From the NCBI GenBank assembly GCA_031216915.1, contig CM062296.1, positions 667,448,753 through 667,512,752 of the forward strand: a stretch of 64,000 nt of DNA, given 5' to 3'. The notes under the pieces were generated by a model that did no database searches, was not told the DNA's origin, and saw only the letters and a program-made list of their open reading frames with translations. Each line of letters starts with the position of its first letter. Position 1 is the first letter of the stretch. This stretch comes from Pictodentalium vernedei (lineage: Eukaryota > Mollusca > Scaphopoda > Dentaliida > Dentaliidae). Of this stretch, positions 34,045 through 46,167 are shown in pieces. A program made the translations under genes and the position numbers.

Positions 34045-35540
34045 GATATTCATACAGGAATCAGAACAATTTTTATAAGAAACCAGAAAAGGCATATATG
34101 TGACCAGCATTCAAAGGGTTCGATACACGAATCAGAAATGGACAATTTTGGCTTTGCCCACTAATTTGAGTGATGAAATACATTCATAAACTTTAGAAAT
34201 ACATTAAGGTGTAAATGCATTTCCCAGTCTTTCTGAATAATATGCACTTGATGACCTCATTCAGGTGGACCGTATATTGAATCTCCGGCACTTTTTAACT
34301 CAGTCGGTGTAGTCCCATGTCTACATCTACACTGAAGAATGAGTGCAACCCACTTTGAAATAATGGCTCCACCAACTTCAGATCTGTCATCTGTCATTCA
34401 GATGGAACGGGTGAAAAAAACATAGATGAGTGCAAACTGGTTATTGTTAACCTGCATGCCAAAATGCATCGAGATAGGACGATCCGCATTTGAGTTGTCG
34501 CGCTGACAAAGGGTGCATAGACTCTATGTCGGAGATATTGTCATAAAAACCTTAAAAACCCCAAGAGCTCATTTGAAGGCCTGCTCATAAAAGAGCATCT
34601 AGTGACATAAACAAGGCATACATAAAACTAGAACTTCTCTGATAAATTAATTTTAAACAGTCATAGCACTAACACAGTTAACAGTAGAGACAACTATGTC
34701 AGTATTGCATATTTTACCGGCATCCTGACAGTATTGTGATAGGTTTCAATAACAAATCTCCAGTGTAGTTTTACAATTACATGTACACCGGAATTCTTCA
34801 TGATCAAGTTGTTTGTTTTTATATTAACTTGGTTTGGGAATTAATTCTGTACAATGAGATTAAATAAATAGATCATGTTATTGTATGTGACAGTCACAGC
34901 TTTCTCCCTACTGCTTTTTGTGAAATTCTTTCATAGAGAAAATATTCATACAGGAATCAGAACAATTTTTCTAAGAAATCCGAAAAGACATATATGTGCA
35001 CACCATTTATAGGGTTCGATCAAGGAATAAGAAATGGACATTACTGCCGCTGCCATTTGTTTGAATGATGAGATGCATGTATAATCTTCAGAACTGCATT
35101 AACTGGAATAAAATGAAATTCCTAATAGGTCGAAAAAGTATGCATTTAATAACCTCTCTTGACCGCATAGAGGTGGACCACATTTTGAACCTCCAGCAAG
35201 TTTCAACTCATTTGGTGTAGGTACCATTACTATAGGTCATACCAAACCTGAAGTATGAGTATAAACTACTTCATAAATATTGGCTCCACCAACTCCGGAT
35301 CTGCCATATTTGTAGATGATGGCAAATGTTCATATTAGCAAGGCAATGATGAAGTGCATGCATGGTACCTCTGGAAAATATATTGCAAGTAAAAAGGTTC
35401 AGTAATGTTGGAATGTAGACGTTGAAAGGCCTTGATGACCCCCTACTCCCCCCACCCCCCGAGAGCCTGTCTGAAGACTTATTGGCATTGTCAAAATACC
35501 GAGGTCCCATCTATATCCATGTGTGTTTAGAACAACACTG
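34045..35540 (+). repeat. Pair of diverged direct repeats about 0.9 kb apart
   Basis: TATTCATACAGGAATCAGAAC at about 34048 recurs near 34945. The following 400 bases correspond (GGTTCGAT, AGGTGGACC, TCAACTCATTTGGTGTAG, GGCTCCACCAACT). The second half resembles the units at 37.0-38.6 kb. Non-coding. Confidence 0.7.
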
Positions 35541-35585
35541 TGAGAATGGAAATGGTTTTCATTATTCTCAATGATTTTTTTGAAG

Positions 35586-35641
35586 AGAGGTGCACCATCG
35601 AAGTGCAGTACGCTTTAGTACACAGCACCACCGTGCCCCCA
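35586..35641 (-). mobile_element. SINE body fragment
   Basis: GTGCACCATCGAAGTGCAGT and ACAGCACCACCGTGCCCCC match the minus-strand SINE body. Both ends are missing. Confidence 0.65.
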
Positions 35642-35700
35642 TATTAAGATCTTCCGAGGGTTAAAATATTTGCTTTAAATATTCCATTTTAATCCTTTAA

Positions 35701-35878
35701 CCCTTTACCCAACGAATCGGCCGCATCCGCCCGCGTAATATGCAAATTGAGAAGTTGAAAAAAATATTAGTTCTAACGAGGGGTCCCATGATATGATTTT
35801 GTTGAAATTGTTTGGAAAATTTGAAAAAAATGATATTTGAAATAATAACTTTTGCTATCATCTGCATTGGGTAAAGGG
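35701..35878 (-). mobile_element. Family-B foldback MITE, copy B4 (short)
   Basis: 178 bp between TTAA (35697-35700) and TTAA (35879-35882). Ends CCCTTTACCCAACGAATCGG and CATTGGGTAAAGGG. One hairpin arm is largely deleted. Confidence 0.8.
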
Positions 35879-35884
35879 TTAAAT

Positions 35885-36207
35885 GGGGGCGCAGTGGCTG
35901 AGTTGGCAGAGGTGCAGGCTGCAAGTCGAGCGGTCCTCACTCTGTCCTTGGGCAAGACACTTCACCCCATTGCCCACGTGGGTGCATGGTGGCAATGTGT
36001 ACTAAAGCGTCCTGCACATCGATGGTGCACCTGTCTTCAACCAATGCTAACCCTGCTTGTATGGAGTTAGTATGTGGGGAATCTGATAGTTGCTCGCTGT
36101 TGCCCGGAGGTTCTCCCCAGGTACTCTGGCTTCCTCCACCCGTAAAACTGTCCTGGTCATGTAAACCACTGTGCAGAAATATGTGACATTAAACACCAAT
36201 AAATAAG
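35885..36207 (+). mobile_element. tRNA-derived SINE, copy S2
   Basis: Begins GGGGGCGCAGTGGCTGAGTTGG, read as GGCGCAGTGGC then TGGCTGAGTTGG, a good tRNA A box. The B-box region is deleted (compare S1). Core CTGTCCTTGGGCAAGACAC, then the same body and an AATAAATAAG tail. It lies between a family-B element and a family-A half. Confidence 0.85.
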
Positions 36208-36212
36208 TAGTC

Positions 36213-36349
36213 CTTTAAAAAATGAGCTCATTCCAATGAAGGGTCATAAGCTATGTTTTTCAAGCAAAGATGAAAAAGTAATTAAAACTGAATAGACATT
36301 TCTCTGTATAAAGCTGACCGGTTTTTGCCGTTATGTTGGCTAAAGGGTT
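36213..36349 (-). mobile_element. Half of a family-A MITE
   Basis: One arm from ATGAGCTCATTCCAATGAAG to GTTGGCTAAAGGGTTAA. The opposite arm is not found on the other side of the SINE, so the half was formed before or during that insertion. Confidence 0.65.
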
Positions 36350-37005
36350 AAGAATCCCTTAGTTTGGAAAGCACACTGAAAAGGTGTCCCATTCCACATA
36401 GAATTAAATGTTTCAGAAAAGAAAGCGAAGAACATTCTGTTGCCATGAGTTATATTAAAGATATTTTTTTATTCACATCGAAGTATTAAGAAGGTTAAAA
36501 TCTGACCATTCAAATACTCCATTTTATTACTTTGTAACTGTGATAGGTGTTTCGAGAAAGCCACACACCACTCCATCGCAAAACCCCTCAATCCTGAGTT
36601 ATGATTGAGAATAAAAAGATTTTAAAAAAAAAATGCTTTGAAAAGTGAAGGTTTCTCTCTCTCTCTTCAATGATTGAGACTGAAGTTTTGTAACATGATA
36701 CAACATAAATATGCAGTGCTGTTCAATGTAACAAAGAATTCTATCTCGGCTTTCTCTCTGGAGATTTCTGTTTTAGATTATGGTTACTGCTTCAGCTAAC
36801 TCATTTCCCAGTAAATGTTGTAAACATATTTTTAACATCTAGAGCCCGAAGGCCCCACATGCCTCCAAATCATAGATGACAAAGTACCAATGGCAGGCAG
36901 TCTGTCAGTATACCAAAAACATTGAGATAGGATTGACTGTATTTGGGTTATCATGTTGACAAAGAGTGCATAGAAGACATTCTATGAATGTTATTAATAT
37001 GGACT

Positions 37006-38625
37006 TCAGGAATGCTTTAGAGAGTCAAAACATGTGATTTCCAGCAATTCTGAAAAAATGCACTCAATGAGCCCAGGTGACCTCCACATTTTTGAATCTC
37101 CATCGAGTGTCGACTCATTTGGTGTTGGTCCCGGTCCATATGTCATACCATGCTTGAGATATGAGCATGACCCACTTTCAAAAATTTTGGTCACGCCCAC
37201 TTTTTTCTGTCAAAATGCATGTGTGTACATCAGGAATACTTTAGGGGGTCAAAAAAATGTGATTTCCAGCAATTCTGAAAAATGCCCTCGATGACCCCCA
37301 GATGACCTCTGTGACCTTGACCCATATTTTGAACCTCCATTGAATGTCGACTCATTTGGTGTTGGTCCCAGGTCTGTAGGTCATACCACGCCTGAGATAT
37401 GGGCTTGACCCACTTTCAAAACACCCCTACAGACACTCCTGATAACCCAGGAATCTGAAATACATAGGTGGCCGAGAACTTGTGGCTGTCTATCAGCATG
37501 CCAAAAATCAACGAGATAGGGCTATTCGTTTTCGAGTTATCTTGCAGACAAAAAAGTGATGAGAAGACAGGAGAAGAAGAAGACCCACATTTTTGAATCT
37601 CCATCGAGTGTCGACTCATTTGGTGTTGGTCCCAGGTCCATATGTCATACCATGCTTGAGATATGAGCGTGACCCACTTTCAAAAATTTTGGCCACGCCC
37701 ACTTTTTTACGTCAAAATGCATGTGTGTATGTCAGGAATGCTTTAGGGGGTCAAAAAATGTGATTTCTAGCAATTATGAAAAATGCACTTAATGACCCCT
37801 AGGTGACCTCCGTGACCTTGACCCATATTCTGAATCTCAATCGAGTGTCGACTGATTTGGTGTTGGTCCCAGGTCCATACATCATACCATGCTTGAGATA
37901 TAAGCATGACCCACTTTCAAAAATTTTGGTCACGCCCACTTTTTTTTACGTCAAAATGCATGTGTGTATGTCAGGAATGCTTTAGGGTGTCAAAAAATGT
38001 GATTTCTAGCAATTATGAAAAATGCACTTAATGACCCCTAGGTGACCTCCGTGACCTTGACCCATATTTTGAATCTCCATCAAGTGTTGACTCATTTGGT
38101 GTTGGTCCCAGGTCCATATGTCATACCATTCTTGAGATATGAGCGTGACCCACTTTCAAAACTTTTGGTCACGCCCACTTTTTTCTGTCAAAATGCATGT
38201 GTGTACATCAGGAATACTTTAGGGGGTCAAAAAAATGTGATTTCCAGCAATTCTGAAAAATGCCCTCGATGACCCCTAGATGACCTCTGTGACCTTGACC
38301 CATATTTTGAACCTCCATTGAATGTCGACTCATTTGGTGTTGGTCCCAGGTCTGTAGGTCATACCACGCCTGAGATATGGGCTTGACCCACTTTCAAAAC
38401 ACCCCTACAGACACTCCTGATACCCCAGGAATCTGAAATACATAGGTGGCCGAGAACTTGTGGCTGTCTATCAGCATGCCAAAAATCATAGGGCTATTCG
38501 TTTTCGAGTTATCTTGCAGACAAAAAAGTGATGAGAAGACAGGAGAAGAAGAAGAAGAAAAAAAAGAAGAAAAAAAAGAAAAAGAAACCGTGCAAAAACA
38601 ATAGTCTGTGTGTTTCACACAGACT
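37006..38625 (+). repeat. Composite tandem array with a ~980-bp duplication
   Basis: Units of about 240 bases with GTGATTTCCAGCAATTCTG, CATTTGGTGTTGGTCCC, GAGATATGAGC and GGTCACGCCCACTTTTTT start near 37012, 37234, 37738, 37977 and 38214. The segment 37222-37580 is repeated almost unchanged at 38203-38550, an offset of about 980. Each unit end carries TGACCTTGA (37312, 37813, 38052, 38290). Ends in a GAAGAAGAA/GAAAAAAAAG tract. Non-coding. Confidence 0.85.
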
Positions 38626-39195
38626 AATAATTAAATGACTTCATTCCACGAGCCATAGATGCCAATTAAATCCTTCTTTAAACAACTTTATCAAGTGAGC
38701 ACCTCAGTCCCCCTTGGGCTGCTTGTTAGTTCAACAAATCAACTGAAACAATTGCAGCATCACAAAAATGTCATAGTGATATTTTTAGAACATGCAGGTC
38801 ATCTCAGTTCATCTGATTTTAGACTGATATGAGGTTTTTAGTGTCCTTATTAGCCTGGAGAAACACCTGTTAGATACTTATTTTTGATATGTAAACAAAT
38901 AGATAACATCAACTGGCATTAATTTCTTTAAAGGCTGTTTTATTTATGGGGCATTCTTGTAAATTTTTGTGTTAATGATCAACATATAAGAAAATTAGTA
39001 TATACTATATGGTCATTTGAATAGGTTAATGGCCAGAGTGAGAATAAAATGATATTGAAACGAATGAGTTTTGCCTATTTTGACCACAGACAGTTTTATG
39101 GCATATTTTTTGTGAAACATTTCTTTTGTGTTTAACCTTATATCATCACAAATGCATTTTTATTGGAAAACTTGAAAACAGTAATTTTTATATTT

Positions 39196-39640
39196 AACTT
39201 TTTACCCAACTCAATGGTAAATTAACTGCCCAAAAATCGCCATTTAATTTTTTCTCAGTTTTTTTTTACTAAAAACATAGCTTATTACCCCTCATTGGAT
39301 TAACCCCTAAAGTCTTGGATTAATTTTTATGACAATTGCCACCTTATTTACTTTAAATTACATATACGCAGGTACAGATGACTTAACAGTGTTTCAACAT
39401 CATTGTTGGCTGCCTGCACAGGCAGCCAACAATGATGTAAAAACATTGCCAAAATAAATGCAACCCACCGGTTGAGTTCTAAAGGAAGAATACATACATT
39501 TGGGGGGCACTTTTTCCAATGAGGGGTCACATGATATTGTTTTGTTGAATTATTTTGAAAAATATATTTTTTTTTTAACGCTTAATATGTAAATTACGTG
39601 GGTCGATGCGTCCGATTTGTTGGATGAAGGGTCAAGAACA
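39196..39640 (+). mobile_element. Chimeric MITE: family-A left arm, family-B right arm
   Basis: The left part (TTTTTACCCAACTCAATGG, AAACATAGCTTATTACCCC) is family A. The right part (GGGGTCACATGATATTG, AATATGTAAATTACGTGGG, GTTGGATGAAGGGTCAA) is family B. Between them, 39300-39515 holds unrelated DNA with a hairpin (39395-39438, GTTGGCTGCCTG and mirror). Confidence 0.65.
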
Positions 39641-39804
39641 GTCTTTAGATCAGTCATGTATAATTATTTCTTTTTCATCTGTAAGGTCAAGGAAATACTT
39701 GGGTGCTGCACATGTATGTTGAAGGTCACAGGTAAAAATTCAGTATCAAACTTAAGACAATCGGTAAGATCAGTCCTATTTGGTGTTTTGTTTATGGAGG
39801 GAGG

Positions 39805-40545
39805 GGGGGGGGGGGAGGAAAGGGGGGCATGCAGCCATTTTATACCGAAATTAGCGATAGCAGTTTTTATGCCCCCCGACTTAAGTCGGGTGGCAGATAG
39901 TGATTGAAGTGTGCATGTGTCCATCCGTCTGTCCATGTGTGTGTGTGTCTGAGCCAATAACTCGAAAACTGTTAGGGCCACAGTCATCAAACTTCACACA
40001 ATTATAAAGGACCATGGGTGGATGTGTCACACACCATAGCCGGGTTCGTACCTTCAAGGTCAAGGTCACATTTCAAAATCACACTAAAAATTGGTCAATA
40101 TTCGTGTCTCAGCCATAACTCAGAAACGAATCATAGCACAATTATTAAACTTTTTACAAATGTTAAGGACAGTCAGAAGGTGTGTTGCGTATAATAGTTT
40201 CCACCGCATCTGCAAGGTGAAGGTCACAATTGACCTTCATATGTTCAGGGTCACAAATCGTGTCTCAAGCATAACTCCAAAACTATTATGGCTACAATCA
40301 TCTAACTTCGCTCAATTGTAAAGGACAATGGGTGGATGTATCACACACCACAGCCAGGTCCATAAGGACAAGGTCACATTTCAAGGTTACACTGAAAATC
40401 ATCAATATTCGTGTCTTATCCATAACTCAGAAATGAACCAAAGTACAAATATTAAACTTTTTACAAATTCTTTTGTTTGATGGAGGTCAAGGTCACAGAT
40501 CAAGGTCATTGCCACATAGGGGGCATACTCACTTCCGAGTGAATC
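39805..40545 (+). repeat. Dispersed repeat with AAGGTCA motifs
   Basis: Starts with a G-run near 39801-39815 and TATGCCCCCCGACTTAAGTC at about 39870, then a CCATCCGTCTGTCC tract. Two related halves (AGCCATAACTCAGAAACGAA near 40110, CCATAACTCAGAAATGAACC near 40420). Ends near GGGGGCATACTC (40518), a mirror of the start. TCAAGGTCA occurs at 40060, 40497 and 40510. Non-coding. Confidence 0.7.
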
Positions 40546-40559
40546 TCTTGTTTGTACAA

Positions 40560-41890
40560 AACTTCTGTATGAATGTTTAGTAACATGGAATACATCACAT
40601 ATAATAATTTCTTGTGCTGAAATTATGCAAATAAAATGAACTTTGATTTATTCAGTGCTACTTATACACAGTAAGTGCACATGTCACTACAGCTCGGGCT
40701 AGGGGGTGTATTTGTGAACCGATCTTCACGAAGCTTCTTGGGTACCTTTGTTATAACCTTGGGCCGAGGACGAGTGTTTTTGGGTGTGGTCCAAAATTCA
40801 AGATTGCTGCCGGTGGCCATTTTGTACCAAAATTAGGTACAATCAGTTTTTTGTACAGAACTTCTATACGGCTTGGGCTAGAGGCCGTATTTATGAACAG
40901 ATCTTTACAAAACTTCTTGGGTACCTTTGTTATCACCATGGGACAAGAATGAGTGTTTTGGGGTGTGGTCAAAAATTCAAGATGGCCACGGCAGCTATTT
41001 TGTACAGAAATTAGTGCAATCAGTTTTTTGTAGAGAACTTCTGTCTGAAAGTTCTGATTTGAATAAATTTTTGTATGAATGTTTAGTAACATGAATACAT
41101 TACATATAATACAGGTTTTTTTCTCGTGCAGAAATTATGCAAATTAGATGAACTTTGATTCATTCGTTGCTACTTATACACAGTAAGTACCCATGTCAGT
41201 ACAGCTTGGGCTAGGGACTGTATTTATGAACTGATCTTCACAAAACTTCTTGGGTACCTTTGTTATCACCTTGGGAGGAGGACGAGTGTTTTTGGGTGTG
41301 GTCCAAAAGTCAAGATTGCTGCCGGTGGCCATTTTGTACTGAAATTAGGTACAATCAGTTTTTTGTGCAGAACTTCTATATGAAGGTTCTGATTTGAATA
41401 AATTTTTGAATGAATGTTTAGTAACTTGGAATACATTACATATAAATCATGTTTTTTCCTCGTGCAGAAATTATGCAAATTAGATGAACTTTGATTTATT
41501 CAGTGCTACTTATACACAGTAAGTGCACATGTCAATCCGGTTTGGGCTAGAGGCAGTATTTATGAACCGTGTTTTTGGGTGTGATCCGAAATTCAAGATG
41601 GCTGCCAGCAGCCATTTTATTAGGTGCAATCATTTTTTTGTACACAACTTCTAGGACTACGTTTGTTATCATCATGGGATGGTAACGAGTGCTTTTGGGC
41701 TTGGCCCAAAATTCAAATTGCATGTCGGCAGTCATATTTATGGAAATTGTGTGTATTACTTTTTTGTACAGAACCTGTAAAGAAGATTTTTTATGTCAGT
41801 AATGTTTGCTATAAATTTATCGGGTGCCTTTGTTATCACTGTTGTATGAGAACAAATATTTTGGGGTTCAGTCAGACCCACCCACTCAGG
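40560..41890 (+). repeat. Irregular tandem array, 0.33-0.5-kb units
   Basis: GAATGTTTAGTAACATGGAA occurs near 40570, 41074 and (one base changed) 41411. GGGTACCTTTGTTATCACC occurs near 40740, 40919 and 41251. AAATTCAAGATGGCTGCC-type blocks also repeat. All frames are repeat-derived. Confidence 0.75.
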
Positions 41891-42601
41891 GACTCAAAAA
41901 GGGAGACAATTAAAAATCTTTTCCAAAAACACCAGACAAGTTTTTTTTTAATTCAGCATCCCCAGGATGTGTATATTAAAATGTGTTGAAGCCAGGTTCC
42001 TGTGTTAATATTTGGTGTTTGGGGAGGGTAAACATTATTAGCACAACCCAATTTTCTATTTTCAATGAGAAAGATAAAACCTCCTCACCCGTGGGAACCC
42101 TATGAGCTTAAAGATAAAAAATTCAAATACCTATATTTTAAGAAGGACTGGACATATATTTATTAATTAGTATGAATCAACCGTAGAAGGGTTTGAAGCA
42201 AACAGGCCAAAACAGTTGCTAACATTTGGCTTATGGTGCACCATACAAGGATCCCCATTGTAACATTAACCCCATGGAGATTTCTTTTCTAGTTTAGCAT
42301 CTAACCGTCGCCCACCTTTACAATACTTTACCTGTACATTTGTTACAGGCTACAGTCAGTATTTATGTACAGACTTTTACAATACTTTACATATACCTTT
42401 GTTATCAGGTCATTACCTAGATGTGTGTCATTGCTTGTGTCACATACTATACATGTACATGTCTTACACAAGTTGAGCTAGTGTCATTGACACTTTCATT
42501 TTATATGCTCCAAAACAGATTATTTTCCACTGGCAAAGTAGCTCTTCTGTTAACAGAGTTCTGCTGTGAACCTGTTGTAATTAGGGATTTTAAATGTTAA
42601 C

Positions 42602-42845
42602 CCTTTACTTAACACGAAATGCAGACAACGCTTGCAAACCAAATTCTTGTTTAACTGATTTTTTTTCAGTTTCTGCATCAAAAACATAGCTTATGCCCCC
42701 TCACTGGATCGAGCTCAGCAAGCTTGTTCCAGAGAGGGATCATAAGCTTGGTGTTTCAGATAAAAAATGAAAAATATTTTGAAAACTGAATGGTGATTGT
42801 TGTTTCCAGCACTGGCGGGATTTGGCTGTTATGTTGGGTAAAGGG
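42602..42845 (-). mobile_element. Family-A foldback MITE, copy A4
   Basis: 244 bp between TTAA (42598-42601) and TTAA (42846-42849), inverse orientation. Ends CCCTTTACTTAACACG and TTGGGTAAAGGG. Hairpin centre CGAGCTCAGCAAGCTTG. Confidence 0.85.
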
Positions 42846-43149
42846 TTAACTTTGAACAGTAAAATTTTTTTGCTAGAAAATATACACAGTTGAATATTCT
42901 ATTGATCAGTATCCAATAGAGAAAAATACACTACACTTTTATGTGGCAAGTCTTGTGCTGGCCTCTTAATGTTAGTGAGATATATGAAGAGATACATTTA
43001 TATTTTCATCTAAAAGACAGTTGAGGCTTTTGTACTGTGACATCTGATGAATGATTTCAGCGATAGTTGGGTGTCTGACAAGTACACATTCCCTGCACTG
43101 AGCTGTAGAAGACATGGACGGTCTGTTAGAGAATTTACCACATTCAGTC

Positions 43150-44460
43150 CAAGACATCAATACCTTGTAAATCCTCCTCAGTTCATGAGACAAGTGCAGA
43201 TCCGATGTGGCATACTCCTCACCAAACATCCAATATCAGCTTTACTGATGTTATTCCATTCTTCCGGCAGTGCAGTAGCGAGTTCCTGGACATTGGTAGG
43301 GGCTGTTGACATTGTCGTAAGCGCTTGCCAAGCATATCCCAGATGTGCTCAATTGGTGAAAGGTCTGGACTTAGTGCTGGCCAAGGCTGTGTAGTGATGT
43401 TCTGCTTCTGGAGGAACTCTGTAGTGATACGGGCCCTGTGTGCTCTTGCATTGTCATCTTGGAAAATGAATCGATAGCCGTGATGTCGAGCAAATGGCAC
43501 CACATGAGCTGCTAATATATTGTCACTGTAGTACTGCCCCTGTGACATGCCCTTGGTTGACATGTTCTACTTGTCATGGTTATATGCCTCCCCACACCAT
43601 AACCGATCCACCACCAAAACGATCATGCTGCCTAACAGTTACGTAATGGCATCATTCGTTCCCACTGCCACACTCTGTTTTGCCTGCTGTGGAAGTCGAG
43701 AGTGAACCTCGATTCATCGGAAAACATGACATTGCTCCACCGACGATTGTCTCAGCGCTGTCGTGTTCCACACCAATTATGCCTTTCTGCGATGTGACGT
43801 TCCGTCAAACATGGAATTATTTGAGGTCATTGAGCAAACAAATTCCATCTATGTAGGCGATTTCGGATAGTCTGACCACTGACTCACACATCTGTTGCTC
43901 AGTGTAGCTGCTGTCCAATTTCTGAGGCATTTTGATCTTTGATAGCAGTTACATAATGCTGTGGTTCAGATGAAACGATCCTGGTCGGCAGTTGTCATCC
44001 TTGGATGACCTGACCGATGTCTTTCATCAACATTACCTTCTGACAGTAGCGTGACCACAACCTGCTGATCACCAATTGAGTAACATTGAGAATTTGAGCC
44101 ACTGCAGTCTGTCTTTTGCCAGCTTCCAACATGCCAACGACATGTAAACATTCGTCACGTGTCAGTCTTTGCAAACCTCAAAAGTTATGTTTTGACCAGA
44201 AACTAGTGTTGAACGAGTTTATACCAAGAAAAGAACAATGAGACCTCCGAAAAAGCCCATCCAGTACAAATAAAAATTTCAAAACGTACCCCACAGACAA
44301 CATGACGCTCATGCGAAAAACTGGCACAAAGTTTTCATGGGCCAGTGATATTCAAGATTCACACTAAGCTTGATAACATATTGATGTGTCCAATTAAGCC
44401 TATCCAATACCATTTTCCGAAAATATCAACATCAGTTTGGATATCCCCTACTTTTTTTGA
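43150..44460 (-). mobile_element. Tc1/mariner-like transposon, copy 2
   Basis: Same family as the copy at 1-1706. The right (5') end has GGATATCCCCTAC then T-rich DNA at 44440-44460. The left (3') terminal repeat is not found, so the copy is probably truncated near 43000-43150. Confidence 0.85.
43160..44190 (-). pseudogene. Tc1-like transposase pseudogene, copy 2
   Basis: Better preserved than copy 1. N-terminal helix-turn-helix block RLTRDECLHVVGMLEAGKRQ (44090-44170), then HRSGHPRMTTADQDRF (about 43969-44020), FSDESRF with the first catalytic Asp (about 43700), FQDDNARAHRARITTEFLQ with the second (43410-43475), and SPDLSPIEHIWDMLG with the catalytic Glu (about 43330-43375). The C-terminal ELATALPEEWNNIS follows in another frame and ends GGFTRY near 43165. 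Spacing of the last two acidic residues fits DD34E. Several in-frame stops and at least two frameshifts make it inactive. Confidence 0.88.
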
Positions 44461-44537
44461 ATAGGTATGATAAATTTCATAATTTCTCCAAGCCTTTTTT
44501 TTCTTATTTCCAATAATCCTGACTATATATTTTACAG

Positions 44538-44668
44538 ATTATGGAAGAAACAGCAAAGATGATTTTGCAACAAGTTCCCGATCCAATACCTATGGAAGGT
44601 GTAATGGAGAAATATCCTGTTGTGTATGAACAGTCCATGAACACAGTTCTAATACAAGAGGTTATCAG
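44538..44668 (+). CDS. DNAH1: Axonemal dynein heavy chain, exon 4 of window
   Basis: Exon of 131 bases starting in phase 0 after TTTACAG and ending after two bases of an Arg codon; donor GTAATA at 44669. It encodes IMEETAKMILQQVPDPIPME, then VMEKYPVVYEQSMNTVLIQE and VI. The YPVxYExSMNTVLxQExxRYN signature is diagnostic of axonemal dynein heavy chains; ALKGLVVMS follows in the next exon. It lies 28.9 kb from exon 3, yet the protein is continuous. Confidence 0.94.
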
Positions 44669-45047
44669 GTAATACTGACAACAACAGATTGATTTTAGCC
44701 ACAATGCCACCATCCTCCCACACTCAAGAAACAATGTCCAATGGATCACACTTCCTTGGACAAAATTTTTGAGATCCAAATATTCTTCTGTAGTGGAACC
44801 AGTGTTAAATGAATAGATGCTTTGTGAAAAATATTCAATTAACAGGTTTATTCAGTTGACAGGAATTTACTAAGTTTCTGTATATTCTGGTGATGAGCTA
44901 AGCATTTATTACATTATATCTAATAAGATATTATGAATTAAATTTTTCAATTGGATGTACATAGGCTAAAAAGGTAAAGAAACATAGGGAGGACAGTGGT
45001 TGTCAAAGTAATTCTTTGATTGATTACAAAATCTTTTTTTAAAATAA

Positions 45048-45600
45048 CTGGTAGAGTGCTAAATTATTTTTCACAGGTAATTTGTAACATATGAATTTTC
45101 TTTAATGCTTTACCCAATGCAGACAATATCAAAATTTATTATTTTAAATATAATTTTTTAAAATTAAAAAAAAAATTTCAACAAAGCCATATCATGTGAC
45201 CCCTCATTGGAACAAGCTCGACAGGCTCGTTTCAAAGAGGGGTCACATGATATTGTTTTGTTCAAATTTTTTGAAAAATATTTTTTTCAGCTGCTGAATT
45301 TGCATATTACATGGGCGGATGTGGCCTATTTCGTCGGGTTAAGGGTTAAAAAATACCATGCTACCAGCAAGGGTAGCTTTGGTTTAGCATGATTTGACAC
45401 AAATAATTGTTTTGTTACAATTTGTTGGAGAATGCCTACAGCCCTCTCCAATAGATTGTAACAAAACAATTTTATACGAACAGTTTTATTTTACTGCTGT
45501 TCATGCAACAAGTGTATGCATGCAGTGTAAAGCCACTATAAAGAGGTTTTCAGCACTTTTCAATAGAGCTATGGTAGTGGCTCCTAGCACTCAACCAGGT
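45048..45600 (+). mobile_element. Family-C MITE, copy C3, split by a family-B insertion
   Basis: Left end CTGGTAGAGTGCTAAATT, right end CTAGCACTCAACCAGG. Hairpin arms TTGTTTTGTTACAATTTGTTGG and mirror (about 45407-45470) lie right of the insertion. Removing 45106-45345 plus one TTAA leaves an element of about the usual family-C length with a longer right arm. Confidence 0.75.
45106..45345 (+). mobile_element. Family-B foldback MITE, copy B2, nested in family C
   Basis: 240 bp between TTAA (45102-45105) and TTAA (45346-45349). Left end TGCTTTACCCAATGCAG, right end TCGGGTTAAGGG. Hairpin AAAGCCATATCATGTGACCC with its mirror; tip AAGCTCGACAGGCTCG. Confidence 0.85.
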
Positions 45601-45639
45601 AACAGGTGTTTCTCTTTATAACAACCAAAATAGAAGGTC

Positions 45640-46167
45640 AGATTTACAGTGAAGATATGGGTGAATGTTTCTGTTTGGCAGTTATATGCAATTAATAGGG
45701 GCTTTCCATTAAGAAATATCCAATTAAATGAGAATCAGTGCATCATTTTTGTGAGAAGGGAACAGACTTCATTGTCCTTGTGCCCCAATGTCTTCATGTG
45801 CTTCACGTTGGATATCATATTTAATTTTTGACCCCTTTACTTTTCTGTTTTATAGAGATAAACTGAGCATTTATTCTGTTCTATCTTGTTTGACAGATCT
45901 CAGTCAAACCATATGTAATAGATTAAGTGCCTATACTGGATGAACTGAGGCCCAATAGGTCTATATAAACAAGGGGAATTCTGAGATTGTCGCAGTAATT
46001 TTTCACATAATTTTTTATTCAATCAACAGGAGTTTCCTCTATAACTTGTATGCAATTAACAGGTAAATTTTGTACTGAAGGTATGATAAATGGTTTTGTG
46101 TTTGGAAGTTATATTCCATTAACAGGGATATTCCGTTAAGAGATAGCCAGTAAAGTGAACTCCACTG
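45640..46167 (-). mobile_element. Family-D MITE remnants, inverse orientation
   Basis: Two overlapping remnants. The right one ends GTGAACTCCACTG then TA at 46168-46169 and contains CAATTAACAGG repeats and TTTGACAGATCTCAGTCAAA (a shrunken hairpin, 45888-45908). The left one (45640-45735) holds only the terminal GCAATTAATAGGGGC arm. Confidence 0.7.

Larger units (their letters stand above)
15610..44537 (+). other. Intron 3 of the dynein gene (28.9 kb)
   Basis: A very long phase-0 intron packed with repeats listed separately. Stretches over 300 bases where I see nothing: 15610-16160, 16910-17440, 19535-20340 (only a hairpin at 19902-19951), 21065-21770, 27620-28055, 30145-30700, 36350-37005, 38640-39190, 41895-42600 (apart from one 165-bp-type unit near 41900-42010). 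Confidence 0.75.

Noticed and set aside
42854..43150. Left terminal repeat of the second Tc1 copy
   Set aside because: I looked for a mirror of the right end (AGTAGGGGATATCC) and did not find it, so no left terminus is claimed.
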